From positions 2,852,001 to 2,916,000 of the forward strand of contig NC_134932.1 in NCBI RefSeq assembly GCF_051020765.1: 64,000 nt of DNA, in the 5' to 3' direction. Numbering within the stretch: position 1 is the stretch's first letter; each line of letters starts with the position of its first letter. A program made the position numbers and the translations under genes. This stretch comes from Lasioglossum baleicum (Eukaryota > Arthropoda > Insecta > Hymenoptera > Halictidae). Below the pieces are notes generated by a model. It ran no database searches, had not been told where the DNA came from, and saw nothing but the letters and a program-made list of their open reading frames with translations. Below are positions 8,233-18,760 of the stretch, piece by piece.

Positions 8233-10049
8233 TGTAACCTAACTATTGATAACCTTCTATTGTTTTGTTCGGGTTTAAAGTAAACGGGCTTATAGGGTGA
8301 ACACCCAAACATAAAAATGCAAAAACCGAGCGGCACGGCTGGCGAGTCACCGGAGTGTCGAACGATCTCGTATTGAAAAGAATTACGGGTGAGGGTAGAC
8401 AATCTGATCAGCGTCGGCAGGGGAACGAACACGTGGCCGGGCCGACTCTATTGTTGTCCAGACACACCCGTTATCTGGATAATTAAATTTTAAGGCCCTT
8501 AACAATCAAAAGTACACAAGATTGGAATATCGATCGGCGTGGCCGGTAATTCACGGGAACGGAGATCGATTCCAATTCATTTGACACACCCGTTATCTGG
8601 ATAATTAAATTTTAAGGCCCTCAACAATCAAAAACACACAAGATTGGAATATCGATCGGCGTGGCCGGTGATTCACGGGAACGGAGATCGATTCCAATTT
8701 ACCTGACACACCCGTTATCTGGATAGTTAAATTTTAAGGCCCTTAACAATCAAACGTACCCAAAGTTGGAATATCGATCGGCGTGGCCGCTAATTTACGG
8801 GAACGAATATGGATTCCAATTCATTTGATCTCCCACCATTGCTCGTGGAAACTGGTACCCAGAGCTGGCAGGGCACAGAAACGTGGACGGGGCAGCTCTG
8901 CACCAACCTAGTCAACCCAGTGAAATCAAATCCTTCGAGAGTAGAAGGAGTTATTAGTTAACAATTCAAACACCGGATTGGTTACGAAATCCGATGTTAA
9001 ATTAACGACAGGTTCGTGCCTCCAGGCACTGGATGACGGAAAGGTTGAGACAAATATGAATAATTTTTAGGAGATAATATCTGGTCAAATTGAGATATAT
9101 TCTAGTAAATTGGTATGGATGAGAACAGTATCACTACCGTTCAGTAATTTACAAGCGTATAAAGAAAAAACGCATGGTTAACTTCTGTGTATAATACAAC
9201 CATAATACGGTAGAGCGAAACGCGACGACCATAAACCGTAAACAAAGTATTCCCTGCTAGGAATGCGTGTAAGAAATTCGTATGGTTAACTCTATCGCGG
9301 TTCTCATTTTGGACCGCCCGTCGGACGGACGACAAGCAATGTAACCAAACTTCAATTAAATTCTTTATAAACTTGGTTGCAGATATACAACTCACAAACG
9401 TAATCAATTTCACTGCAAGAATTGAATGCAATCCAATAGTTGGCCTTCTTGGCGCAATTTAAACAATCCATCAAATAGAGCTTGAACACTCAACTAAATA
9501 TGTTTTATAACTAGATTTTACTTGAATATAGAAGTTATACTTATAACTCGGAATGCGACAAGAAGTGCCCTTATCGCCGGGCTTTGAACACGGTAAATGA
9601 TTCGTCTTATTGGCAATTCTAATGTACTCAACGACTAGATCTCGAAATTTGACAATTTAATATTCGCAAATATTATTGCAAACTTTTACATGTATCGCGA
9701 CTCAAAACGCCCTTTAGCCGGGCTGGCAACTAAATCGACAATTATCTGCCTTATTGGCGATTTGTAAATGACAATTCTAACTCTTCAAATTCTCGATTTC
9801 ACGCAGAACGCGAGTTGACTCATACGTGCTTACTGGATCGAGCCCAGACGTAGAGTGATCATTCTGTCGCTCGCATCGACCTCCTTCGATCGCAATCGAA
9901 AGGGGATCGATGCGCACGCATCCTCTTATCTATATCGATCACTCCTGCGATCCTTGTCTATGACAATGTTACACATGACGTCACACCTGTCGCAGTGGGG
10001 ATCGATATCCATTCACGCAATAATTTGGTATGTAACCTGAACGGTTACA
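8233..10049. mobile_element. Solo LTR-like insertion, 1817 bp, TSD AACT
   Basis: The insert starts TGTAACC and ends GGTTACA, a TG...CA inverted terminus. It is flanked by AACT at 8229-8232 and 10050-10053. Excision with one AACT restores the Gypsy RT codon exactly. A 4-bp TSD with TG/CA ends fits a Gypsy LTR. No gag or pol motif lies inside, so a solo LTR left by LTR-LTR recombination is the best reading. A small non-autonomous LTR element (TRIM/LARD type) is the alternative. It is not similar in sequence to the Gypsy-B LTR. Confidence 0.75.
8461..8826. repeat. Three 122-bp tandem units inside the solo LTR
   Basis: GACACACCCGTTATCTGGAT begins at 8461, 8583 and 8705, a constant 122-bp period. 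Each unit contains ATCGATCGGCGTGGCCG and a few substitutions. Such arrays in LTRs are often enhancer-like; that role is inference. Confidence 0.9.
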
Positions 10050-10950
10050 AACTTTTCAACGGTATATCAACGGTGCGCTAGGCGATTTGGATTTTGTCTT
10101 CACATTCCTCGATGACATTCTCATTGCCTCTTCCTCTCCTGAAGAGCATGAGAAACATCTGGCAATCGTCCTGCAGCGCCTGAGTGATTTTCATCTGCGT
10201 GTGAATTTAGACAAATGCCGCTTCGGCGTGTCTGAGCTAGTTTTTCTCGGTCATCTAGTCAACTCGGAGGGATTCAAACCCACTCCCGATAAAGTTGAGG
10301 CCATTAAGAATTTTCCCAAGCCGCGCACGATCGATGACTTACGTCGTTTTCTGGGAATGGTAAATTTTTATAGGCGTTGTATCCCACACGCCGCCGCCAC
10401 TCAAGTTCCGTTAAACGCATATATGCATGATGCGCGAAAACGCGATAAACGCTTAATTAAATGGCTGCCGGAAGCCGAGACTGCTTTCGCGAAATGCAAG
10501 GACGATCTTGCAAACGCTGCCTTGATAACGCACCCTAGTGAAAAAGCCACTGTTCAACTCGTTGCCGATGCATCTGACGTGGCCATGGGCGCAGTTTTAG
10601 AGCAGCTGTGTGGCGCAAACTGGAGACCACTTGCATTCTTCTCACGCAAATTCTCCCCGGCCCAGTGTAGGTACAGTACGTACGATCGCGAGCTCACCGC
10701 GATATACGAGGCCGTGAGACATTTCCGCCATTTCTTAGAAGGTCGCGAATTTAATATATATTCCGATCATAAACCGCTCATCTACGCCTTTGCGCAGAGC
10801 TCAGAGCGTGCTCTCCTCGTCAGACGAGACAATTGTGCTATAAAGCACAATTCACGTCTAACATTCTCTACCTGCCGGGTAGTGATAACGTCGTTGCCGA
10901 TTCTCTCTCGCGTACCGAGGCTATGCGGCTGCCGACGCAATTCGATTTAA
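10050..10950 (+). pseudogene. pol: Gypsy-A RT C-terminal half and RNase H
   Basis: The frame resumes after the solo LTR with the RT active site FTFLDDILIAS. The thumb and connection follow (FLGHLVNSEGF and RRFLGMVNFYRR), then RNase H with VADASDVAMGAVLEQ and IYSDHKPL. Near 10820 the reading shifts frame, and the end of RNase H continues in the next phase (DNVVADSLSRTEAM from about 10877), so the copy is broken. Confidence 0.88.
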
Positions 10951-11702
10951 ATGAGCTGTCTCGCGAACAGGAAAATGACCCCGAACTCAGGGAAATTCTT
11001 CGAACGCCCGATCACTCTCTCGCTCTTAAAAGGCGAGTATGTATCCTGTATATTGCAGTGTTTGCGATGAGTGGATTCGTCCGTATATACCCGCCTCGAT
11101 GCGCGAGCGAGTGTTCACGCTCTTTCAATCACCCGCTCATCCGAGCGCGAAAGTAACTGATCGACTCATTCGACAGCGCTACGTCTGGCCCGACATGCAC
11201 CGTGACATTGCTCGCCAGTGCAAGTCGTGTGTAGATTGCCAGCAATCGAAGATCTCCCGTCACGTTAAAATGACACCGTCGCAGTTCGTCGCGCCCGACG
11301 GACATTTTATGCACGTGCATATCGACCTTGTCGGTCCGCTGCCGGTCAGCGAAGGTCTTCAGTATTGCCTTACTATGATTGATAGATTTTCGCGCTGGGC
11401 CGAAGACGTTCCTCTCCGCGACATTTCCGCGCAGACAGTCGGCCGTGCTTTCTTCGATAATTGGGTGTCGCGTTTTGGCGCACCCGCATTTCTAACGAGC
11501 GATCAAGGTTCTCAGTTCGAATCGCAGCTTTTCTCAGCCGTTCTTGCGCTTGTCGGCTGCCGGAGACAACGAACGACGGCGTACCACCCCGCATCTAACG
11601 GTATGGTCGAGCGTTGGCATCGCGTCTTGAAGGCAGCGATCATGTGCCATGCCGATCAGCAATGGTCGCGTGTTCTACCCGCGGTATTGTTAGGTCTGCG
11701 TA
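10833..11702 (+). pseudogene. pol: Gypsy-A integrase (N-terminal and catalytic domains)
   Basis: After the RNase H tail the frame from 11039 shows the HHCC zinc region, ending CKSCVDCQ. The DDE core follows: Asp in HIDLVGP (codon at 11324), Asp in TSDQGSQFE (11501) and Glu in NGMVERWHR (11609). The last two are 35 residues apart. Translation stops in foreign sequence because a TA-flanked element interrupts the gene at 11703; the rest is at 22891-23380. Confidence 0.88.
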
Positions 11703-11728
11703 TTGCTGAGAGCTGACAAGAAGATCCC

Positions 11729-12138
11729 GGGGGGGCACAGAGGCAAGAGGGGTCTCCAGCTAGCGCCGCCTACCCCCACCTCTGACGGTCCGTACTCGCC
11801 GCGTCACCACGCCCTTTCAGCTGCTACGTCACACGACGCATAGTAGCAGGATTCCCGTATTTACGGAGGGCTACGATGTTTCACGACTTACAGCCAATAT
11901 TCAATGCCGTGAATACGAGGATCCTATTGCAGTCATGAAAAGTGACAATTTACACAAGGAGAATGCAAAGCCTTCGCGTCACAGATTTAGTTGAGACTTT
12001 ACAGAGTTACAGATCTCGTTCCCCTGATTACGAATTTACCCAATTATAGGGGCAACTATTCAGTAATTTTCGAGATATTTGCAAATTAAAGTTTTGTGGA
12101 CGCAACATGTCAGTTTACATAGTTCACTCTTTTACTAA
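11729..12138. other. TA-element interior, no gene seen
   Basis: Non-coding sequence between the left TIR and the tRNA-like segment. It starts with a GC-rich stretch and becomes AT-rich. Confidence 0.5.
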
Positions 12139-12212
12139 GTTACGGTGTGGCGTAGCGGCAGCGAGCTGAACTGCTATGCCGTGGGCTCGGGTTCGAGTCC
12201 CGTCGTAGTAAC
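12139..12212 (+). other. tRNA-like sequence (SINE-type head)
   Basis: The stretch has a perfect pol III A box (TGGCGTAGCGG) and B box (GGTTCGAGTCC), the T-arm CGGGTTCGAGTCCCG, a GTTAC/GTAAC terminal pairing, 74-nt length and a T run just after it. The D and anticodon arms do not fold convincingly, and it sits inside a transposon. I therefore call it tRNA-derived rather than a functional tRNA gene. Confidence 0.5.
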
Positions 12213-12296
12213 TTTTTTTATACTTTTTTTTTAGCTTTTTACATTAGAGACAGAGAGCGAGAGAGCGGGAGAGAGTTGTTGTTAATGTCAATACTG

Positions 12297-14108
12297 TGTC
12301 ACGTTAACCTTTTTCCGACGAGCGGTTTGACCCGCGGAAGCCGGTTACCTTCGGGCCTTACAGGCGCTGAGACCAGGCCGCGTGCAAGCCGAGTGCACGC
12401 GGTCCGCCCGAGACAATACGGGACTCGAAGATTCGACGATTTCCTCACGAAAGTTAAAGGTTCGGGCGCCAGGCACCGCAAGGATGCCACACGAAACGCA
12501 AAGCACTGCTCGAGCTCGGAGAAGCCGAGGTCGAGAGCCGAATCTTCGAGATACGCGGATCGAAAATGACGTCGAGACTAGGCCAGATGGTTCGAACACG
12601 GGGTGACTAGGACAGCCCTCTCGGCAGGACGGATCTCACAGGGAATCGAATAATTCGACTACGATATGGTCTCGAGCTATTTATTGTAGCAGTCGTTAGT
12701 TTACAAAATCAGCGGCCACGTGGCCGAGACCCGAGAGCCCGCGCTCTTCGTACAAGATAGCGAAAAGATGGTCGTTCGCCGCGCGGTTGTCCTACATATT
12801 TCGCTCGCAACGATACCGCTGGCAATTACCGTCGTTTCGTTCGCAACGAACTTCGGAAACGCGGGCGCAGATGACGGGCGAACTGCGAGACTGCCGCGAT
12901 AACTTCCGCACGTGAATCGCCCCGACGCGTACGTTATCGATTACGCGATCGAACGCCGACGGACAGAATACGCGCTTCGACAGGAGACACAGGATTCGAG
13001 AAACGCAAAGATACCGAATTGAATTATTCTCACGAACGCGACTCCTCGTAAGACACTCTTTCGCACGCAAGTTACAGAGGAAAACTCTCCCGAAATATTC
13101 ACGAAAACCTGAAAGCATTCCGAGAGGAATGCGAGCGAATTATTGAGGACCGAACGGGAAGCGTTCGTCCTCGCACGACGAAGGTCGAGCCGGCGCGCAA
13201 CAAAAATACCGAATGGATCACAAGTGCGACTTACCGCTTCTCGTGGCGTTTCTCGTTCCGATGTAATCGAACGGCTCCCGGTAGAGCGTGCAGCAGATTT
13301 GGGCTCGGGTGGACGTAGTCCTTTGCTCCCGAGGATCCTCACGGGACACTTGACTTTACTCGCGGCGCAACGATTATTCGGATCTCGCGATTATTACAAG
13401 GGCGTGTACGTGTCGTCAGTACGATAGCCAGCGCGACAGTGATCCATCGATTTTCGGCCGCCTAGCGGATCGAACACGGTTCCCCCCACTCGACCGCTTT
13501 TCCGAATTGCCTATGGCGTGTTTCCACGGCGTAACTCTACGGCACAGGAGCGTACCCTCTTCGCGCCCTAGGGCCCCGGGCAATCACGAAATTGGTCAAG
13601 GAGCTTATCGCTCACTTGACAAGCGGAGGGGCTTCCTCTTCTTGGCTGCGAGGGCACCGACCCCGGGGCAGCTCTCCCTTGATGGGGCGAGACGACGTCA
13701 GGGTATTCCGTCGGTCCGTATCGGACGAGATGTTCGAAAGCTGTTGTCCTGGCGGCGCCTCCGGTTTGCTTGCCGAGTGTCCTCGCACCAAGCTCTAATT
13801 TCTCGAAACGGCCATTCGCTTTTCCGTCGGGCGCTTCCTGGCCTTGGGGCGACTGTTCGTTTCCCGTGACAATTCGGCCGGTCGGTGGTTCCTTAGGCGC
13901 GTTCCATATACGGCCCTGAAACTTGCCGTTCTCGGCACGCGCGACAGATGTCATTAGGAGGTCCTCGATAATATCGGGATCTCTTAGAGGAGCGCTCTCG
14001 AATCCTGTCTCGGTACGTGTCCCGTTAGAGGGCGGTCCGGTCCTTTACCGTTCTCGAACCTACGCGAAATCACCGGAGAAGGGACGTCGCAAACGTTGCA
14101 ACGTCACA
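12297..14108 (-). repeat. Gypsy-B 3' LTR
   Basis: 1812 bp, 3' in the element's own sense. It has A at 13621 and T at 13680, where the other LTR has C and C. Bordered outside by the TSD ACTG and inside by the polypurine tract. Open frames inside it are chance. Confidence 0.95.
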
Positions 14109-14129
14109 ACTCCCCCCCCCCCCCCTTAA
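14109..14129 (-). promoter_or_regulatory. Gypsy-B polypurine tract
   Basis: On the minus strand a run of about 13-15 G preceded by AA and ended by AGT abuts the 3' LTR. This is the expected primer for plus-strand DNA synthesis. Confidence 0.75.
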
Positions 14130-14784
14130 AATGGACCGGACCGACACGGTTTCGCCGCCCCCGTGATCCACGGCTCGACAGGTGAGAGAGCGTTCCTCCG
14201 GAAGAGATGTCCTTTACACCCCGGAGCCTTCACCACCGAGCGACAACCGCGTCCTACGAATATCCTACAACAAACACAGACAGCACAAGCGAACGACGAT
14301 CCTCGGTAGCAGCACTGGAACCTCGAACAAGCTATCGACGTCGGTGGACCTGTAAGAGGGATCGGGTGTTTCGCAAGAAATTCTTTCACGTTAATTATCC
14401 CTTGCCGGGGAGAAACTGAATTATTTATTTTCTTATCTCCCGGGATGACACTAGTTTCACGAAGAAGAACAACTCAAGAAAACTTTTGCTCCCGAGAGCA
14501 GCCTTATGTGCCCCGGAGTCCAGAGGGGACTCAATCTTTTATACTATCCCGCGAAATAATCCGGATCGGAACGACGGGGGGTGTTCTTCGACCTCTCGAC
14601 GAGAGGGCCACCTGCCCGTCGCCCCGGCCAGTCCGGCTTCCTCTGTCTCGTTAGAGCCTCCGTCTCACGTTTTTCGGGAAGGCCGTGGTTGGGGTTCCCC
14701 CTTGCCGCTGGTTCGCGTCTGCTGGGCCTTTCTCCACGACGGGCCGCACACCGGGCACGTCCTTACGGAGCACCCCGGCCGACC

Positions 14785-15444
14785 TCAGCGGAAGCAGTGG
14801 GTTTTAATATTCACTGGGCACGTCTTACGGTCGTGGCCGTACTTGCCACAGTTCCAGCATGCATCGGGATCCTTCGGCCTGAACCTACTGTTCGCCGTCC
14901 ACTGTTCATATTGACCCCAGCTCGAGGTTCGTTCCTCCCGGGTTTTCTCTACGGTCCCGGCGAACTTCCGCGGGGTGGTTGCATGCTGGGCTGTGGCAGC
15001 CCCCTGCTCCCGTTGCGGCGGCGTTGTCTGGTTCTTCTCCGGTGTCGCGTCCTGCTCCCGCGACGGCAGCGGCTTCTTCGCGTCTCCTCCTCGCGGCGGT
15101 AGCGGCTTCTCCGCGTCGTCGCGATCCCTGGCCTGTCCTTCCGTTGGCTGGTGGGCTACGGTCTCTTCATCGCTCGAGAGCGACTCCTCCTCCGTTTCTA
15201 CCAACGGTAGGAGTTCCGGCGGCGTTCGGACGATCTTCCCTAGCATCCTGGTCCGCTCTCGTACCCCCTTCCACTTCCACTCTATCACCCGGCAGCTTTC
15301 GAGGACGTCCTCTTCTCCGACCCCGGGCGACAGGAGCTGGACCAGGTGTTGCAGGTAGCCCAGCTCCTCCTGGATCTCCATGATTTGGTGGCACAGCGTG
15401 ACCCGTCGCCGGTGCACATAACGGGGTTCGTCTAACTCTTCCAT
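14785..15444 (-). CDS. Gypsy-B third ORF with Gag-like zinc knuckle, not env
   Basis: This ORF of 219 codons starts 278 nt before the end of pol, in a different phase, where env sits in errantiviruses. It has no signal peptide, furin site or membrane segment. The N-terminal third is helical and charged (VTLCHQIMEIQEELGYL). The middle is Glu/Pro/Lys-rich low complexity. The C-terminus carries a CCHC knuckle, CWNCGKYGHDRKTCP. The frame stops with TGA at the exact codon where the second Cys of a second knuckle is expected. Knuckle-like residues continue in frame for about 34 codons to a stop at 14665. The layout mirrors the double knuckle at the end of this element's own Gag. Function unknown; a duplicated nucleocapsid module joined to new sequence is my inference. 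Confidence 0.75.
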   Translation of the reverse strand: MEELDEPRYVHRRRVTLCHQIMEIQEELGYLQHLVQLLSPGVGEEDVLESCRVIEWKWKGVRERTRMLGKIVRTPPELLPLVETEEESLSSDEETVAHQPTEGQARDRDDAEKPLPPRGGDAKKPLPSREQDATPEKNQTTPPQREQGAATAQHATTPRKFAGTVEKTREERTSSWGQYEQWTANSRFRPKDPDACWNCGKYGHDRKTCPVNIKTHCFR

Positions 15445-18400
15445 CTGTAATTAAGTGGGATGCTGGGGTGTTATCGTTTTGTTCGCCTTCGAGCGGTGGA
15501 GTGTACGGCTTCAGGTCGGATACGTGTGACTTCCCGGCGTCCTTCCCTTCCGGGGTACTTAATCGATAGACGACCGACGACAATACTTTCGCGACTCGGA
15601 AGGGGCCGCTGAACTTTGGGCACAATTTGGCTGCGATGTTCTGCGCGGCGGACGAAAGGACGCGCTGCCGACGAAGGACGAGGTCTCCCTCCACGAAACG
15701 GATGTCTTTTCGGTGCAGGTTGTAGTTTTTCGCCTGCGTCTCGTACGCTCGCTCTAAATTTTCGGTGACCCAGTGGCGTAATGTGGCCAGGTGCGACATA
15801 CGCTCTGACCAACCCTCGATAGGCGCTACCTCCAGGTCAACCGACGCTTCCTCGCTCTCGCGAACGCATGACGCTGGTTTCGGTTCGCGTCCGAAATTCA
15901 GGAACGCGGGCGAAGCTTGCAGCACTGAGTGGTACGCGGTGTTGTACGCGAATCGAAATTTTGCTAAGTGCGCGTCCCACGTACGGTGGTCTTTCTCGAT
16001 GTAGGATACTATCATCGTTTTTAGTATCCGGTTCACCCTCTCGACAGGATTCGCCTGGGGGTGATACGGGGGTGTCGTCGTGATCGCGATCCCGTAAGTT
16101 CGTGCGACTTCGTGAATCGCTTTATTCACGAATTCGGTACCGTTATCCGTGAGCAATACCTCGGGCGTCCTCCAACATGAAAAGACAAGGTCTTCGAGCG
16201 CGTCCGAAATTTTGGCCCCGGTGGCCTTCCGCAGGGGGCAACACTCGACCCATTTCGTAGAAAGATCTTGAATTACGAGCAGGTACGAAAACCCTGCACG
16301 ACTCGGGGGAAGCGGGCCCATAATATCGGTTGCGATAACCATCCACGGCGCGCCGATACGACGCCTTCCCATGAGCCCAGAAGGGAGTGATTGCTCAACC
16401 TTCGTTAACTGACACGTGGGGCAGCGTCGCACGTATTCTACGACCGTGCGAAACATTCCCGGCCAATAGTACCGGGTCGCTATTCGATGGTAGGTTTTCT
16501 CAACCCCCAAATGACCCGCTTGCACCTCGTCGTGACTTTCCCTCAAAATCTCAATTCTTTTCTCGGCCGGTACGACGAGTTTCCACTCGTCTAAATCACC
16601 GCCGAGAATTTCGGAGATTAACGGGTTGGTACGACGATGGAAAAGTTGCCCCTCGCGAATGGACCAGTCGGGGTGGCGCTCTGGGCCGTTTTCTACTTCT
16701 CGAAATTTCTGATCGAACCATTCGAGTTTCGTCACGGCCGCAGTCACTAATTCGACCCCCCCTTCCCCCGGTTCGACTCCCTCGTACATGCGTGATAACG
16801 CGTCCGGTACGCGATTGAGCGCTCCTTTTCGATACTTAATCTCGAAATCATACTCTAATAATTGGAGCGCCCACCGCGCGAGCCGACCGGAGGGGTTCGA
16901 CAATTTTCTTAACCACCGTAAACTATTGTGGTCGGTCACGATCGTGAAGTGGTACCCCTCGAGATACGCTCTGTATTTCTCTACGGCCCATACTATCGCG
17001 AGGCATTCTAGTTCGGTCGCGGAATATTTTCGTTCGGCCGCGCTAAGCAACCGACTCGCGAACGCGATCACCCTTTCGGTTCCCTCGATCTCCTGTACAA
17101 GCACTGCTCCCAGTCCTACCATGCTCGCGTCAGTCTGTAAAGTGAAGGGCACCTCGAAATGTGGGCAGGCCAGGGTTGGGGCGGTCGCGACTAACGTTCG
17201 TAATTTTTCGAAAGCGGATTGCTGTTCACGCTCCCACTTCCACTTTGCGTCCTTCCGCAAAAGGCTGTTCAGCGGATCCGCGACTGTGGCGAAATCCGGG
17301 ATGAACCTGCGATACCACGAGGCCATCCCCAGAAATCGCCGCAGTTGTTTTACATTCCGCGGGACCGGAAACGATATTACCGGTGCGACTTTATCGGAAT
17401 CGACCTTTAACCCTTCCTGGCTGACCACAAATCCGAGGTACCGAACTTCCTCCTTACAGAATTCGCATTTATCCGGGTTCACGAGTAATCCCGCCGATTT
17501 TATGCGATCTAGAACCCGTTGGAGCCACTCGAGATGGCCTTCGAACGATGGTGTCGCGATGATGACGTCATCTAAATACACGAACACGTAAGGCTCCATT
17601 TCGGGCCCGATCAATCTGTCTACGAGACGTTGAAAAGTTGCCGGGGCTCCCGTGAGCCCATACGGCATTTTCTTAAATTGGAATAACCCTTTCCCCGGAA
17701 CGGTAAACGCTGTTATTTCCTTGCTCGACTCCTCGAGCGGAATCTGGAAGTACGCTTGCGAGAGATCGAGGGTCGAAATGTATTTCGCGGCTCGTAATTT
17801 ATCTAGAATGCTCGACATGATAGGCAGCGGGTACGCGTCCTTCTTAGAGACTTCGTTCACTTTCCGGAAGTCTAAACAAAACCGATATTTGCCGTTCGCT
17901 TTCTTTACCATGACGATCGGACTCGACCACTCACTTTCTGACGGCTCGATTATTCCGTTTTCCAGCAGCGAATCCACTTCTCGGTAGATCGCTTGCTGGA
18001 CGATCGGCGAGACCGGATAATAACGTTGTTTGATCGGCCTATTATCACCGACATCTATTCGGTGAGCGATCAGAGTCGTCACGCCAGGCACCCGGTCGAA
18101 GCCCTTCATTTCTCGCTCGAGAAACACGCGTAACCGCTCCCTCTGCGACTCAGAAATTCGCTGTAGGCCGCAGCAGAGCGGCTTTTCCGAGATACAACCG
18201 AATGAAAATTCTACCTGCGGCCGCGACGCGAAGTGCCATTTTTCCCGATGGTATTCGACGACGATACCGAATTGAGCGATCGCGTCGACTCCCAGCAAAA
18301 CCGGATTTACTAAATTATCGAGGACGTAAGCGAAAATTTCCCGCGTTTGGTCTCTGATTCGTAGCGAAAATCGAGCTTGATCTACGGCGCGATCGACGGC

Positions 18401-18760
18401 TCCCGTGGCCAGAAGAAAATAACACTCGTTTTCGGCCGTCGTTATCGTGGCGGCCTTCCCCACGATCGAAATGGTTTCGCGACTCACGAACGGGAGCGAC
18501 GAGCCCGAGTCGATCAGTGCGAGCACCCGGCGAAAAGCAATGTGCGCGCCTACGACAAGTAGCGGAGGTTTCGATACACTTGCGAATCCGAACTCGGTAT
18601 TCGCTACGCGGGCCGAAATGATTGGGTACGAGGCCGTTCGGGCCCTTACGAGCGGCTTCGATAGTAGTTTTCCGCCCGCGGAGGGCAACGACGGCAGTCT
18701 CTCGCGATTACCCCGGGTTCCCCGCAACGATAACAATGTCGAGTTTGCGGCACTGGACAT
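15167..18760 (-). CDS. pol: Gypsy-B Pol: protease, RT, RNase H, integrase
   Basis: This intact 1197-codon Pol overlaps gag by 115 nt in the -1 frame, as expected for frameshift expression; I do not find a clear slippery heptamer. Domains: protease DSGS at residue 84; RT about 245-420 with YLDD at 395-398; RNase H with D544 and D610; integrase zinc region H743, H750, C780, C783; catalytic D812, D872, E907 (34 residues between the last two, from the NPVERVNR variant). A GPF-type C-terminal module follows (GPFRVAKVLSSVVYRL), then a basic tail RGRRRGRPRK that overlaps the third ORF. No stop or lost catalytic residue is seen. Together with its near-identical LTRs, this makes recent activity likely. 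Confidence 0.93.
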   Translation of the reverse strand: MSSAANSTLLSLRGTRGNRERLPSLPSAGGKLLSKPLVRARTASYPIISARVANTEFGFASVSKPPLLVVGAHIAFRRVLALIDSGSSLPFVSRETISIVGKAATITTAENECYFLLATGAVDRAVDQARFSLRIRDQTREIFAYVLDNLVNPVLLGVDAIAQFGIVVEYHREKWHFASRPQVEFSFGCISEKPLCCGLQRISESQRERLRVFLEREMKGFDRVPGVTTLIAHRIDVGDNRPIKQRYYPVSPIVQQAIYREVDSLLENGIIEPSESEWSSPIVMVKKANGKYRFCLDFRKVNEVSKKDAYPLPIMSSILDKLRAAKYISTLDLSQAYFQIPLEESSKEITAFTVPGKGLFQFKKMPYGLTGAPATFQRLVDRLIGPEMEPYVFVYLDDVIIATPSFEGHLEWLQRVLDRIKSAGLLVNPDKCEFCKEEVRYLGFVVSQEGLKVDSDKVAPVISFPVPRNVKQLRRFLGMASWYRRFIPDFATVADPLNSLLRKDAKWKWEREQQSAFEKLRTLVATAPTLACPHFEVPFTLQTDASMVGLGAVLVQEIEGTERVIAFASRLLSAAERKYSATELECLAIVWAVEKYRAYLEGYHFTIVTDHNSLRWLRKLSNPSGRLARWALQLLEYDFEIKYRKGALNRVPDALSRMYEGVEPGEGGVELVTAAVTKLEWFDQKFREVENGPERHPDWSIREGQLFHRRTNPLISEILGGDLDEWKLVVPAEKRIEILRESHDEVQAGHLGVEKTYHRIATRYYWPGMFRTVVEYVRRCPTCQLTKVEQSLPSGLMGRRRIGAPWMVIATDIMGPLPPSRAGFSYLLVIQDLSTKWVECCPLRKATGAKISDALEDLVFSCWRTPEVLLTDNGTEFVNKAIHEVARTYGIAITTTPPYHPQANPVERVNRILKTMIVSYIEKDHRTWDAHLAKFRFAYNTAYHSVLQASPAFLNFGREPKPASCVRESEEASVDLEVAPIEGWSERMSHLATLRHWVTENLERAYETQAKNYNLHRKDIRFVEGDLVLRRQRVLSSAAQNIAAKLCPKFSGPFRVAKVLSSVVYRLSTPEGKDAGKSHVSDLKPYTPPLEGEQNDNTPASHLITDGRVRRTPLCAPATGHAVPPNHGDPGGAGLPATPGPAPVARGRRRGRPRKLPGDRVEVEGGTRADQDAREDRPNAAGTPTVGRNGGGVALER

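Noticed and set aside
6520..8826. CRISPR-like regular repeats (123 bp and 122 bp)
   Set aside because: The units are long, contiguous and without unique spacers, and they lie in eukaryotic transposons.
12139..12212. A functional tRNA gene
   Set aside because: A and B boxes and the T arm are good, but the D and anticodon arms do not fold properly and the sequence is inside a TA-flanked transposon.
12276..13954. Many short open frames within the Gypsy-B LTRs, duplicated at 20662-22433
   Set aside because: They are chance frames in a GC-rich LTR. They repeat only because the LTR is duplicated, and none has a protein motif.
14665..15444. An env gene for Gypsy-B
   Set aside because: There is no signal peptide, furin-type site, fusion peptide or membrane anchor; it has a zinc knuckle instead.
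18646..18760. A canonical slippery heptamer for gag-pol frameshifting
   Set aside because: The overlap and -1 phase are clear, but no X-XXY-YYZ heptamer in the gag frame was found by eye.
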